Assembly: GCA_025450495.1 (NCBI GenBank)
Contig: JANWHI010000033.1
Location: forward strand, 1-5,664
Length of the DNA: 5,664 nucleotides
Source: Candidatus Dormiibacter sp.
GTDB lineage: Bacteria; Chloroflexota; Dormibacteria; UBA8260
Direction: 5' to 3'
The notes beneath the pieces are model-generated. The model had not been told where the DNA came from, ran no database searches, and saw only the letters and a program-made list of their open reading frames with translations. Numbering within the stretch: the stretch's first letter is position 1; each line of letters starts with the position of its first letter. Positions 1-5,664 of the stretch are shown here, piece after piece. The translations under genes and the position numbers were made by a program.

Positions 1-1
1 G

Positions 2-67
2 CGCGCCAACTTCGAGTCCGTGTCAGACAAGCAGACTCGACGTGCGCTTTTCAAGTGTGTGCCGTGA
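2..67 (+). CDS. possible C-terminal tail of a gene entering from the left
   Basis: Frame 2 is open from the window edge to a TGA at 65-67 and gives 21 residues ending in TRRALFKCVP. The reading looks more protein-like than the Arg-rich reading of the overlapping frame, and about 15 of 21 codons end in G or C. I recognise no family in so short a piece. A third frame is also open across this stretch, and an inverted repeat overlaps it, so this may be non-coding. Sequence to the left of the window would settle it. Confidence 0.2.
   Translation, partial: RANFESVSDKQTRRALFKCVP
12..40. repeat. 7-bp inverted repeat around a TGTC-A-GACA palindrome
   Basis: TCGAGTC (12-18) and GACTCGA (34-40) are perfect reverse complements separated by 15 bases. 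Nested between them is the odd-centred palindrome TGTCAGACA (21-29), whose centre is one base from that of the outer repeat. A run of four T lies at 48-51. It could be an operator for the downstream copper genes, or a weak terminator of an upstream gene (7-bp stem, large loop, short T run). Nothing in the window decides between these. Confidence 0.3.
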
Positions 68-106
68 GGCGTCGAGCTTGGCGAACTTGCGCCGGCGTTG
101 GATCCA

Positions 107-135
107 TTGACGGTCGCCGGTCGAGGTGGGATCGT
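107..135 (+). promoter_or_regulatory. weak promoter candidate upstream of the SCO gene
   Basis: TTGACG at 107-112 matches the -35 consensus in five of six bases. Seventeen bases later GATCGT (130-135) matches the -10 consensus only in three positions, including the important second A and last T. Transcription would start near 142 and give a short leader to either likely start of the SCO gene. In G+C-rich DNA such matches arise by chance, so this is only a candidate. Confidence 0.2.
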
Positions 136-210
136 GGTGCCCGCGACGGGGATGCAGGGGACCGGGTGGGCGGATTGCGACGGGGCGACGACGCGGCCGG
201 GGGTCATTCC

Positions 211-819
211 TTGCTCCCTGCGCGCACGCTGCTGGCCGGGCTCCTCGCCATGGTGGTCGGGCTTGGCGGCACGCTGGGGGTGAGCAGCCTCCTGCACCAC
301 GCGGCGGCTGCGCCTGCAGCCGTGGCTGCGAAGCTTCTGCCCGCGCCCCCTCAGCAGCCGTGGAAGGCGCCGGACTTCACGCTGAAGGACCAGGCGGGCG
401 AGACCGTCTCGCTCTCGTCGCTGCGCGGGCAGGTCGTCGTCATCACCTTCATGGACCCGCAGTGCCAGTCGCTGTGTCCGATCAATGCGCAACTTCTGAG
501 TGTGGCCGAGATGAACCTGGCCCCCAACGTCAAGCCGGTCTTGCTCGTGGTCAGCGTCGCTGCCGACCGTACCCCCGCGGACGTCAGCACCTTTGTCACC
601 CATGTCACCTGGCGGCCAGGCTGGCACTGGCTGCTCGGCAACCAGGCGCAGCTGCAGGCGGTGCTGGCAACCTGGTCTCTGGCGCTGGACGGCACCGATG
701 TGGTCCACCAGGAAATCGCTCACGTGATCAATCGGCAGGGGCTGGTCGTCGCGTCGTACAACGCCCCGTATTACCCGGCGGATCTCGCAGCCACCATCAC
801 CGCCCAGTGGGCGAAGTGA
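211..819 (+). CDS. sco1: SCO1/SenC family copper chaperone, membrane-anchored
   Basis: This is a thioredoxin-fold protein of the SCO1/SenC family, which binds copper outside the cytoplasmic membrane and helps load the CuA centre of cytochrome c oxidase. Numbering from the TTG at 211 (202 residues), residues 6-28 form a hydrophobic anchor. An Ala/Pro-rich linker and the domain entry PDFTL follow, near residue 54. The CxxxCP motif is C85-Q-S-L-C89-P, and the distal His is H166 in VVHQEIAHVI, so all three known SCO copper ligands are present. The length suits the family. The start is uncertain: the frame is open to the window edge, with a GTG at 55, a GTG at 166 and an ATG at 250. The translation before residue 1 is Arg/Gly/Asp-rich and unlike protein. 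GGGGGT at 199-204 gives a plausible ribosome site six bases before 211. The GTG at 166 with AGGGGA (156-161) is the main alternative. Confidence 0.9.
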   Translation: MLPARTLLAGLLAMVVGLGGTLGVSSLLHHAAAAPAAVAAKLLPAPPQQPWKAPDFTLKDQAGETVSLSSLRGQVVVITFMDPQCQSLCPINAQLLSVAEMNLAPNVKPVLLVVSVAADRTPADVSTFVTHVTWRPGWHWLLGNQAQLQAVLATWSLALDGTDVVHQEIAHVINRQGLVVASYNAPYYPADLAATITAQWAK

Positions 820-886
820 CATCCTGACCGGCTTGCGGGGCGGCGGCCGCAGCAGCGCGGCAGGCGCCGCGGTCATTGACGCTGTG

Positions 887-892
887 CATACT
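887..892 (+). promoter_or_regulatory. possible -10 box of a leaderless transcript
   Basis: CATACT ends six bases before the ATG at 899 and resembles TATAAT/TATACT. A start of transcription about seven bases downstream would fall on the A of the ATG. No ribosome binding site is visible upstream of 899, which fits leaderless translation, common in several high-GC lineages. There is no convincing -35 box. The match is short and the call is tentative. Confidence 0.25.
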
Positions 893-898
893 GAGTCC

Positions 899-1615
899 AT
901 GCCACGAGGCCGCACCTGGCGCTGGCTCGTTCCGGGCGTCGCCCTTCTCGCCTGCGTGGGCGTCTGGTTGGGCCACACACTCGAGTACGTCCGCGTGTGG
1001 GGGTGGTCTGGCCTCGACCGCGAGCTGACCGGGTCCACGCATCTCTACATGGTCCCGCTGGGTCTGGGCCTGACCCTCCTGCTGGCGTTTGCCGCCGGTG
1101 GTCTGGCGAAGCTCCACCGCCGCCTGGCTCGGCGCGTCCAAGGCGCATCCGCGCTGCTGACGCGCGCCTGGCGCGATCGTACAGTGGCTGCGGGGCGCCC
1201 GGCGACGCGGGATCGCGGCGCAGCGCCGTCGTGGCGGCGGGTCACCCTCGCCCTCGGCGCGGCTCTGGCGGTGCTCCAGGTGGGGCTGTACCTCATCCAG
1301 GAGAACGTCGAAACTGCCGTCGTCGGCGTCCCGGCCCCGGGGGCCTCGGCGGTCAGCGGTGTCCACTGGGCGGCTCCTCTCATCCAACTCGCGGTTGGGT
1401 TCGCGCTGGCAGCGGTCACGGTCACGCTGTGGTGGCTGCTGCGACGGCGTGAGGCCGTCGTCGAGCGCATCGAGCGGGCAGTCGACGGCCTCCTCGCGGC
1501 GCTGGCCGCACGTCGCTTCCGTGCCGTTCTTCCACCATCCGTCCCTGTCGGCCACCATGGTGCTCCGGCGCTTCTCGGAGCATCGATCTGGTGCCGCCCG
1601 CCGCCTGCCGGCTGA
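899..1615 (+). CDS. four-helix membrane protein of unknown function
   Basis: The product has 238 residues and four predicted membrane segments, at about 9-28, 51-70, 114-133 and 158-181. The basic loop (71-113) and the basic C-terminal tail (from 182) should be cytoplasmic by the positive-inside rule. That puts the two short loops outside, and they hold the likely functional residues: H26-x-x-E29-Y30 at the end of helix 1, H48 and M51 before helix 2, and Q134-E135-x-x-E138 plus H156 between helices 3 and 4. I know no biochemical function for such a protein. Its place between a SCO gene and CopC/CopD genes suggests a metal-related role, which is inference. The ATG at 899 was preferred over an in-frame TTG at 833 and GTG at 884, because the extra residues are Gly/Arg/Ala-rich and the ATG puts the first helix near the N-terminus. 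The gap from the SCO gene is 79 bases, with no terminator seen. Confidence 0.75.
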   Translation: MPRGRTWRWLVPGVALLACVGVWLGHTLEYVRVWGWSGLDRELTGSTHLYMVPLGLGLTLLLAFAAGGLAKLHRRLARRVQGASALLTRAWRDRTVAAGRPATRDRGAAPSWRRVTLALGAALAVLQVGLYLIQENVETAVVGVPAPGASAVSGVHWAAPLIQLAVGFALAAVTVTLWWLLRRREAVVERIERAVDGLLAALAARRFRAVLPPSVPVGHHGAPALLGASIWCRPPPAG

Positions 1616-1693
1616 TCGCCTGACGCCGCTGCCGGTGCAGCCGTCGATCTGCTGATCGCTGGCGCCGGTATCGGCCCGTCTGACCGTGAGCTC

Positions 1694-1718
1694 CGGGCGC
1701 CCTTTGCTGGGGCGCTCG
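1694..1718 (+). other. 9-bp hairpin between the membrane protein and CopC-like genes
   Basis: Bases 1694-1702 pair with 1710-1718 (nine pairs, one of them G-U) around the 7-base loop TTTGCTG. No T run follows, so it is not a standard intrinsic terminator. It lies about 50 bases before the ATG at 1769 and could be a leader structure, a processing or RNA-end stabiliser, or simply chance in G+C-rich DNA. The rest of the 153-base gap (1616-1768) shows no promoter I would defend. Confidence 0.35.
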
Positions 1719-1754
1719 ACGTCATCGGTCTCCAGTCGGGACAGATCAGCACAC

Positions 1755-1760
1755 AGGTGA
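1755..1760 (+). promoter_or_regulatory. ribosome binding site deciding the start at 1769
   Basis: AGGTGA matches the anti-Shine-Dalgarno complement and lies eight bases before the ATG at 1769. The in-frame GTG at 1757 lies inside this motif and has no site of its own, so the protein most likely begins at the ATG, four codons later. Confidence 0.75.
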
Positions 1761-1768
1761 ATCAACAC

Positions 1769-2479
1769 ATGACTCGCACCCTTGCACTTCGACTTGGCGG
1801 CGCCGTCGTCGCCGCGTCGGCGCTCGCGCTCGCTCCGGTGATGGTGGCGTCGGCGCATGCCGTCCTCAAGGCCGGCCCGTACCACGTGGCGATCGGCTGG
1901 CAGTTCGAGCCCTCGTCCGGCACGGTCACCTACGTCGACCAGCCCAATGCCATCCAGGTCTTCATCGACGTGCCCTCGGCGTCGAACCCGGTCGCCACGC
2001 CGGTTGGCGACCTCAACGCGGATTGCACCAAGCCCGACTTCCAGGTGACGGCGACGTTCGGCACGGTCACCAGTAGCCCCATGTGCCCCCAGCCGGTCTT
2101 CGACGCGGACACGGGGCGGGGCCGGCTCGACGAGTACGACGTGGTGCTGACCCCCACCAGGGTCGGCGACTACAAGTTCCGCATCTTCGGCACCATCCAC
2201 GGCACCGCGATCGACCAGACGGTCACCTCCGGGCCGACGACCTTCGACTCCGTGGGCGACCAGAACTCCACCGAGTTTCCCGCCGCCGTGCCGGCGCTCA
2301 GTGACCTCAGCAGCAAACTCGACCAGGTCAGCACGCGCGCGGCTGATGCCAAGACCTCCGCCACCAGCGCGAGTAACTCGGCAGGTGGAGCCTCGACGCT
2401 GGCCATCGTGGCTCTGATCGCAGCGGTGCTCCTCGGTACGGCGAGCCTGGTGATGGCCCTGCGCAGGCAGAGGGAGTAG
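1769..2479 (+). CDS. secreted CopC-like/Ig-like protein with C-terminal membrane anchor
   Basis: The 236-residue product has a signal peptide (1-29) ending in ASA, so the mature protein would begin with His30. A beta-rich domain follows (about 30-165), with GPYHVAIGW near 36-44, the Q-P-N-A-I-Q-V-F-I strand near 58-66, and a late part reading D-Y-K-F-R-I-F-G-T-I-H-G. It looks like an Ig-type fold related to CopC-type domains. Cys86 and Cys106 could form a disulfide. Residues 178-200 are a Ser/Ala-rich, probably coiled-coil stalk, 210-232 a membrane helix, and the tail RRQRE is cytoplasmic. The layout is therefore an exterior domain on a stalk. His30, His39 and His144 are possible copper ligands, with His30 resembling the N-terminal His of CopC. 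It lacks the DGH motif of true CopC. The stop is eight bases before the CopC-CopD gene, so the two are almost surely co-transcribed. Function is inferred from context. Confidence 0.85.
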   Translation: MTRTLALRLGGAVVAASALALAPVMVASAHAVLKAGPYHVAIGWQFEPSSGTVTYVDQPNAIQVFIDVPSASNPVATPVGDLNADCTKPDFQVTATFGTVTSSPMCPQPVFDADTGRGRLDEYDVVLTPTRVGDYKFRIFGTIHGTAIDQTVTSGPTTFDSVGDQNSTEFPAAVPALSDLSSKLDQVSTRAADAKTSATSASNSAGGASTLAIVALIAAVLLGTASLVMALRRQRE

Positions 2480-2487
2480 GCACCGCC

Positions 2488-4461
2488 ATGCGCCGTCGCC
2501 TCTGCGCCCTGGCCGCTGTCCTGGCCGTCGCGGGAGCCGTTGGGCTCCCGCTGACGGCGTCGGCGCACGCGCTCCCCCAGAGCGCCGTGCCCGCCGAAGG
2601 CGCGGCCGTGCAGCAGGCGCCGGCATCGGTCCGCATCACCTTCGGCGAGAACCCCGACCCGCAGCTGTCGAGCATCACCGTCGTGGACGGCTCGGGGAGG
2701 AACGTCGACGCCGGTCCGACGACAACCGTCGCCGGCAAACTTCTGGAGCTCCAGGTCCCGCTCAAGCCGCTTGGCAAGGGCGTGTACACCGTGACCTGGA
2801 AGACGGTCTCCGCGGTTGATGGACACCTGGCGACTGGCTCGTACGCCTTCGGCGTCGACGTCAGCCCCGGCAGCGTGACGGCGGCTCCGCCCGTCGCAGC
2901 GGCGGGTCCGAGCGTTTCGGCCGTGCTGGCGCGCCTCCTCCTCTTCGCGGGGCTGGTCGTGACCCTCGGTGCCGTCGTGCTCGGGCTCTTCGCGTACGGG
3001 GCTCCGACACCGATCCTGCGACGCGCCATCGCGGCCGGCGCCGTGGTGGTTGTGGCAGGGACCGTTGCGGTGGTGGCCGTCCAAGCGGTCGGGTCCGGTG
3101 CCACCTTCTCGACACTCTTCGGGTCATCGATCGGACGCTCGCTGCTGGCGCGAAGCATCCCGGCCGTGATCCTGCTGGGCTGCGGCATTCTGCTCCTCCG
3201 TGGACTCCGCCCCACGGTGCTCAGCGTCATCGCCGGGTGCGCGGCCCTCGGCGCCATGGGCGTGGACGCCGTCTCCAGCCACGCCGGGTCGCAAACCCCC
3301 GTGACCCTCAATGAGTTCGCCCAGTGGCTGCACATCGCCGCGGTCGGTGTATGGATCGGCGGGTTGGTGGCGCTGCTGGTCGGCATGGTGGGCGCCACCA
3401 CGGAGGGCAGAATGCACTTGACCAAACGGCTGTCGACGGTGGCCGGCGTGGGGCTGGTCGTGGTTGCCGCCACCGGCGTCTTTCGCGCGGTCATCGAGGT
3501 GCAGACCTGGGGCAACCTGGTGACCACGGTCTTCGGCATCTTCGTCTTGCTGAAGGTCGGTCTGATCTGCGTGCTTGCAGGGCTCGGCGCCTTCAACCGT
3601 TTTCGCAACATCCCGCGCCTGCCCGGTGCCCTGCGAACGCTGCAACGGATGGTCTCGACCGAGCTCGTGGTCGGGCTCGGGGCGCTCACCGTGGCCGCCG
3701 CGCTGGTCAACATCGCCCCCCCTGCCGAGTACGCGGCCGCCGCGGCGCAGGCCCAGCAGGCAGCGGCAGTGGTGGTCAGCGGCAGCGATTTCGCGACCAC
3801 CGTCAAGGTGCAGCTGACGGTGACGCCCGGGACCGGCGGCTTCAACCGGTTCGACCTCCGTGTCACCGATTACGACACCGGCGCCAACATCGCGGCCGAC
3901 AGCGTCGTGCTCCAGTTCACTCAGCCGCTGCGTCCGCAGCTCGGCACCTCGACGCTCACGCTGAAGAGACAGGGAGACGGCACCTACTCGGCGAGCGGCG
4001 GCAACGTCTCCATCGACGGCATCTGGGAGGTGGCGGCCACCATCCAGCACGGGCAGCAGTCGGCGGAAGTTCATCTGCAGCTGGTCACCGGCGGTCCGGC
4101 GCCGTCGGTCATCGTGCAGCCGTTCTCGGGGGGCTTGCCGACGCTCTACACGATCCAGCTCGGCAAGGCCCGCACAGTCCAGGTGTACATCGACCCCGAC
4201 AAGCCAGGCGCCGACATCTTCCACGCCACCTTCTTCGACACCGGCGGGTCGACCGAGCTGCACGTGTCCAACGTGACGATCGGCATGACCCCGCCGGGAG
4301 GCACGCCCACAATCCTGGTCAGCCGCCCATTCGACCCCGTCGGACATTTCGTCGCCGACGCCAATATCCCATCTGGGAAAACGCGGTATGACCTCATCGC
4401 CACCCTGCCGGACGGCGAGGTGCTCTCCACCTATGTTGTCATCACGCCCGGTTCACCGTGA
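2488..4461 (+). CDS. copCD: CopC-CopD copper transport fusion with C-terminal YtkA-like region
   Basis: The 657-residue protein joins a copper-binding CopC domain to a CopD membrane domain. Signal peptide 1-26 ends in ASA, giving mature His27. The CopC domain (27-125) carries D111-G-H113. In CopC the N-terminal His together with this Asp and His forms the Cu(II) site, so the site appears complete. The CopD part (about 145-412) has eight likely helices, near 146-170, 178-200, 217-238, 243-262, 279-301, 312-336, 343-366 and 390-412. It includes SSHAG (H265), W-L-H-I (H282) and the L-K-V-G-L...G-A-F-N-R stretch typical of the family. Eight helices return the chain to the outside, where residues 430-657 form a beta-rich region that I read as one or two YtkA/FixH-like domains (about 435-535 and 538-655), with H521, H529, H579, H592 and H620. 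CopD proteins are linked to copper uptake across the inner membrane. AGGGAG at 2471-2476 is an acceptable ribosome site with a longish spacer. Confidence 0.93.
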   Translation: MRRRLCALAAVLAVAGAVGLPLTASAHALPQSAVPAEGAAVQQAPASVRITFGENPDPQLSSITVVDGSGRNVDAGPTTTVAGKLLELQVPLKPLGKGVYTVTWKTVSAVDGHLATGSYAFGVDVSPGSVTAAPPVAAAGPSVSAVLARLLLFAGLVVTLGAVVLGLFAYGAPTPILRRAIAAGAVVVVAGTVAVVAVQAVGSGATFSTLFGSSIGRSLLARSIPAVILLGCGILLLRGLRPTVLSVIAGCAALGAMGVDAVSSHAGSQTPVTLNEFAQWLHIAAVGVWIGGLVALLVGMVGATTEGRMHLTKRLSTVAGVGLVVVAATGVFRAVIEVQTWGNLVTTVFGIFVLLKVGLICVLAGLGAFNRFRNIPRLPGALRTLQRMVSTELVVGLGALTVAAALVNIAPPAEYAAAAAQAQQAAAVVVSGSDFATTVKVQLTVTPGTGGFNRFDLRVTDYDTGANIAADSVVLQFTQPLRPQLGTSTLTLKRQGDGTYSASGGNVSIDGIWEVAATIQHGQQSAEVHLQLVTGGPAPSVIVQPFSGGLPTLYTIQLGKARTVQVYIDPDKPGADIFHATFFDTGGSTELHVSNVTIGMTPPGGTPTILVSRPFDPVGHFVADANIPSGKTRYDLIATLPDGEVLSTYVVITPGSP

Positions 4462-4515
4462 GCAATTGGCGGCGGCTGTCGATCCGCCTCTCCGTTCACA
4501 CTAGGAGCACAAGCC

Positions 4516-4953
4516 ATGCTCAAACGTTTCGCTCTTCTGGTTGCCGGCATCACCCTGCTGGCTGCATGCGGCTCCGCGCCCTCCGCCACCGCACCGCCGC
4601 CGACTGCCACGCCGTCGCCCGTCCTCGCCAACCGACCCTCGTCTCCAGCCCACATCTGGTTCATCTCGCCCACCGCCAACGAGACGGTGGCCGGGCCCGT
4701 GCTGCACATCGACGTCGGCATCAGCGGTGCACAACTCACCACCTCGACGTCCACAAATATCACGCCCACGCTCGGCCACATCCACCTGTACACCAACAAC
4801 AGCCTCACGTACATGAACTACAAACCCACCCTCGACCTGCCGGTGGCTCCGGGCGTCACCTACGCGATCTACGCGGAGTTCGTCGCCACCGACCACTTTC
4901 CGTTCAACCCGCGGGTGAAAACGCCGACGATCTTCGTGCACGTGGCGGGCTGA
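4516..4953 (+). CDS. small exported lipoprotein with GHIH motif, function unknown
   Basis: The 145-residue product begins with a lipoprotein signal: MLKRF, a hydrophobic core, and the lipobox L-A-A-C at 15-18, so Cys18 would be lipidated. A Pro/Thr/Ala-rich linker (about 19-45) leads to a single beta-rich domain (46-145). Notable are G87-H88-I-H90-L-Y and M100 on the following strand, then A-E-F-V-A-T-D-H127 and F-P-F-N-P-R, before a final strand T-I-F-V-H-V. The paired His residues, M100 and H127 could bind a metal, but no such function is established to my knowledge. AGGAG at 4503-4507, eight bases before the ATG, is a strong ribosome site. The 54-base gap after the CopC-CopD gene holds a 5-bp stem (4471-4475 with 4484-4488) but no terminator, so co-transcription is likely. 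Confidence 0.85.
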   Translation: MLKRFALLVAGITLLAACGSAPSATAPPPTATPSPVLANRPSSPAHIWFISPTANETVAGPVLHIDVGISGAQLTTSTSTNITPTLGHIHLYTNNSLTYMNYKPTLDLPVAPGVTYAIYAEFVATDHFPFNPRVKTPTIFVHVAG

Positions 4954-4982
4954 CTCGCCGCCGCGGGTTCAGCCAACGTGGA

Positions 4983-5000
4983 CTGCGGCCTTCGGGTCAG
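4983..5000 (+). other. intergenic UUCG-tetraloop hairpin
   Basis: CTG (4983-4985) pairs with CAG (4998-5000), and GCC (4988-4990) with GGT (4995-4997, one G-U pair), around the loop TTCG, with a two-base bulge at 4986-4987. A UUCG loop closed by C-G is unusually stable in RNA, but this stem is short and no T run follows. It lies between the lipoprotein gene and the last gene and might tune transcript stability. Chance is quite possible. Confidence 0.25.
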
Positions 5001-5036
5001 CCAGCTTTCGCCGGCCGAGACGAGTCGGTTGTCTAA

Positions 5037-5664
5037 TTGAACGCACGACGCGCCGCGCTTGCGGTGGCGCTGCTCTCCCTGCTCGCCCTCGCGGCGGTGC
5101 GCGGGGGCAGCGGCGGGCCACCGCTGTACGACGGCATCTGCACCTCGGCGCCGTACCCGATGTTCGGCGCCAACCCCGGTCCGACCAGCGTCTCGCAGAC
5201 CTACACCGTCAGCGAGCTCGCGATGAGCCAGGTGCTGTCCACCGGCGAGTCCGTTCCGCTGGCGCAGATGATCTTCGCCGAGGGGAGCTTCACTCCAGCG
5301 ATCGGCGCCTCGACCGTCACGGTGTCCATCACCCCGGTGAAGCCGCCAGCGGTCAAGCCCGCCGACGGGACCGTCGACGGCAACGTCTATGCGTTCAGCG
5401 CCGGCTCCGGAGGTCAGGAGATGTCCCTGGCCCCTGGTCACCCCGCGACGATCGTGCTCAGCGCTCCGTCATCGGGCGCTGCGCAGCCCGGGATCGAGCG
5501 CTTCGACGGCAGCCGCTGGATCCCCGCGCCCAAGACGTTCCAAAGTGGCTGCGGAACCACCTTCCAGGTGGCGTCTCCGACGCTCGGCCTCTTCGCCCTG
5601 GTGGGAAAGGGTGCAACCGTCTCCCCAGGAGGTGGGGGCCAAGGCGAGGGGGCCGTCACCCTCA
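5037..5664 (+). CDS. secreted protein of unknown function, cut by the window edge
   Basis: The frame is open from a TTG at 5037 to the right edge (209 codons, no stop). A TAA sits immediately before this TTG in frame, so the gene cannot start earlier. Later GTG codons at 5064 and 5097 would remove all or part of the signal sequence. Residues 1-21 (N-A-R-R then a Leu/Ala run) form a signal peptide or anchor. The mature part begins G-P-P-L-Y-D-G-I-C35 and continues as a beta-rich chain with a V-S-I-T-P-V-K-P-P segment, I-E-R-F-D-G-S-R-W and G-C172-G. C35 and C172 may pair. The visible end is Gly-rich (about 197-205), as before a membrane helix or a low-complexity tail. I cannot name a function. 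No clear ribosome site precedes the TTG. The 83-base gap from the lipoprotein gene fits the same transcript. Third positions are strongly G/C, as in the neighbours, which supports real coding. Confidence 0.75.
   Translation, partial: MNARRAALAVALLSLLALAAVRGGSGGPPLYDGICTSAPYPMFGANPGPTSVSQTYTVSELAMSQVLSTGESVPLAQMIFAEGSFTPAIGASTVTVSITPVKPPAVKPADGTVDGNVYAFSAGSGGQEMSLAPGHPATIVLSAPSSGAAQPGIERFDGSRWIPAPKTFQSGCGTTFQVASPTLGLFALVGKGATVSPGGGGQGEGAVTL

Noticed and set aside
843..850. GCGGCCGC palindrome between the SCO and membrane protein genes
   Set aside because: An 8-base G+C palindrome is expected by chance here, and no T run or longer stem makes it a terminator.
1757..1768. GTG start four codons upstream of the CopC-like protein
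   Set aside because: The GTG is part of the AGGTGA ribosome site for the ATG at 1769 and has no site of its own.
797..2626. Minus-strand open frame of 609 codons
   Set aside because: It lies antisense to the membrane protein gene, the CopC-like gene and the start of copCD. Its translation is Arg/Gly/Asp-rich with no domain pattern, as expected for the shadow of G+C-rich genes.
2328..3866. Minus-strand open frame of 512 codons
   Set aside because: It is antisense to copCD, which has clear CopC and CopD motifs in the + frame. The minus translation is a Ser/Thr/Pro/Ala-rich low-complexity string.
3124..4347. Minus-strand open frame of 407 codons
   Set aside because: Its Arg/Gly/Asp/His-rich translation without any family signal is typical of an antisense shadow of copCD.
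4965..5003. Imperfect direct repeat GGGTTCAGCCA / GGGTCAGCCA
   Set aside because: There are only two copies, they are short and differ by one base, and no mobile-element or array structure surrounds them.
4458..5036. Plus-strand open frame of 192 codons overlapping the lipoprotein gene
   Set aside because: It is rich in His, Arg and Pro and out of frame with the lipoprotein, which has a strong ribosome site, a lipobox and a coherent domain.

Overview
The window is G+C-rich DNA (roughly two thirds G+C by eye, third codon positions mostly G or C) from a bacterium. The families and their organisation resemble those of high-GC lineages such as Chloroflexota/Dormibacterota or Actinomycetota. That placement rests on general family knowledge, not on a marker gene. 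Every convincing gene lies on the + strand, and all of them encode proteins of the membrane or cell exterior. Each complete exported product appears to be tethered by a membrane anchor, a lipid, or fusion to a membrane domain. This suits a cell with a single membrane, but it is an inference.

Layout: positions 1-210 hold no gene I can establish. They contain an inverted repeat (12-40), a possible read-in gene tail (2-67) and a weak promoter candidate (107-135). A SCO1/SenC copper chaperone follows (211-819, start uncertain), then a four-helix membrane protein of unknown function (899-1615). After a 153-base gap with a hairpin come a secreted, C-terminally anchored Ig-like/CopC-like protein (1769-2479), a large CopC-CopD fusion with extra C-terminal beta domains (2488-4461), a small lipoprotein with a GHIH motif (4516-4953), and a secreted protein that runs off the right edge (5037 onward).

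The two anchors of interpretation are the SCO protein, with its CxxxCP motif and distal His all present, and the CopC-CopD protein, with its N-terminal His, the DGH motif and eight membrane spans. Together they point to copper handling outside and across the membrane, plausibly copper supply to a cuproenzyme such as the CuA site of a haem-copper oxidase. The other four genes have no function I can name. They share the strand, the close spacing and the exported character, and several carry possible metal ligands (His, Glu, Met, Cys). The working hypothesis is a copper acquisition and delivery cluster with four uncharacterised accessory parts. No oxidase subunit or copper-responsive regulator is visible in the window.
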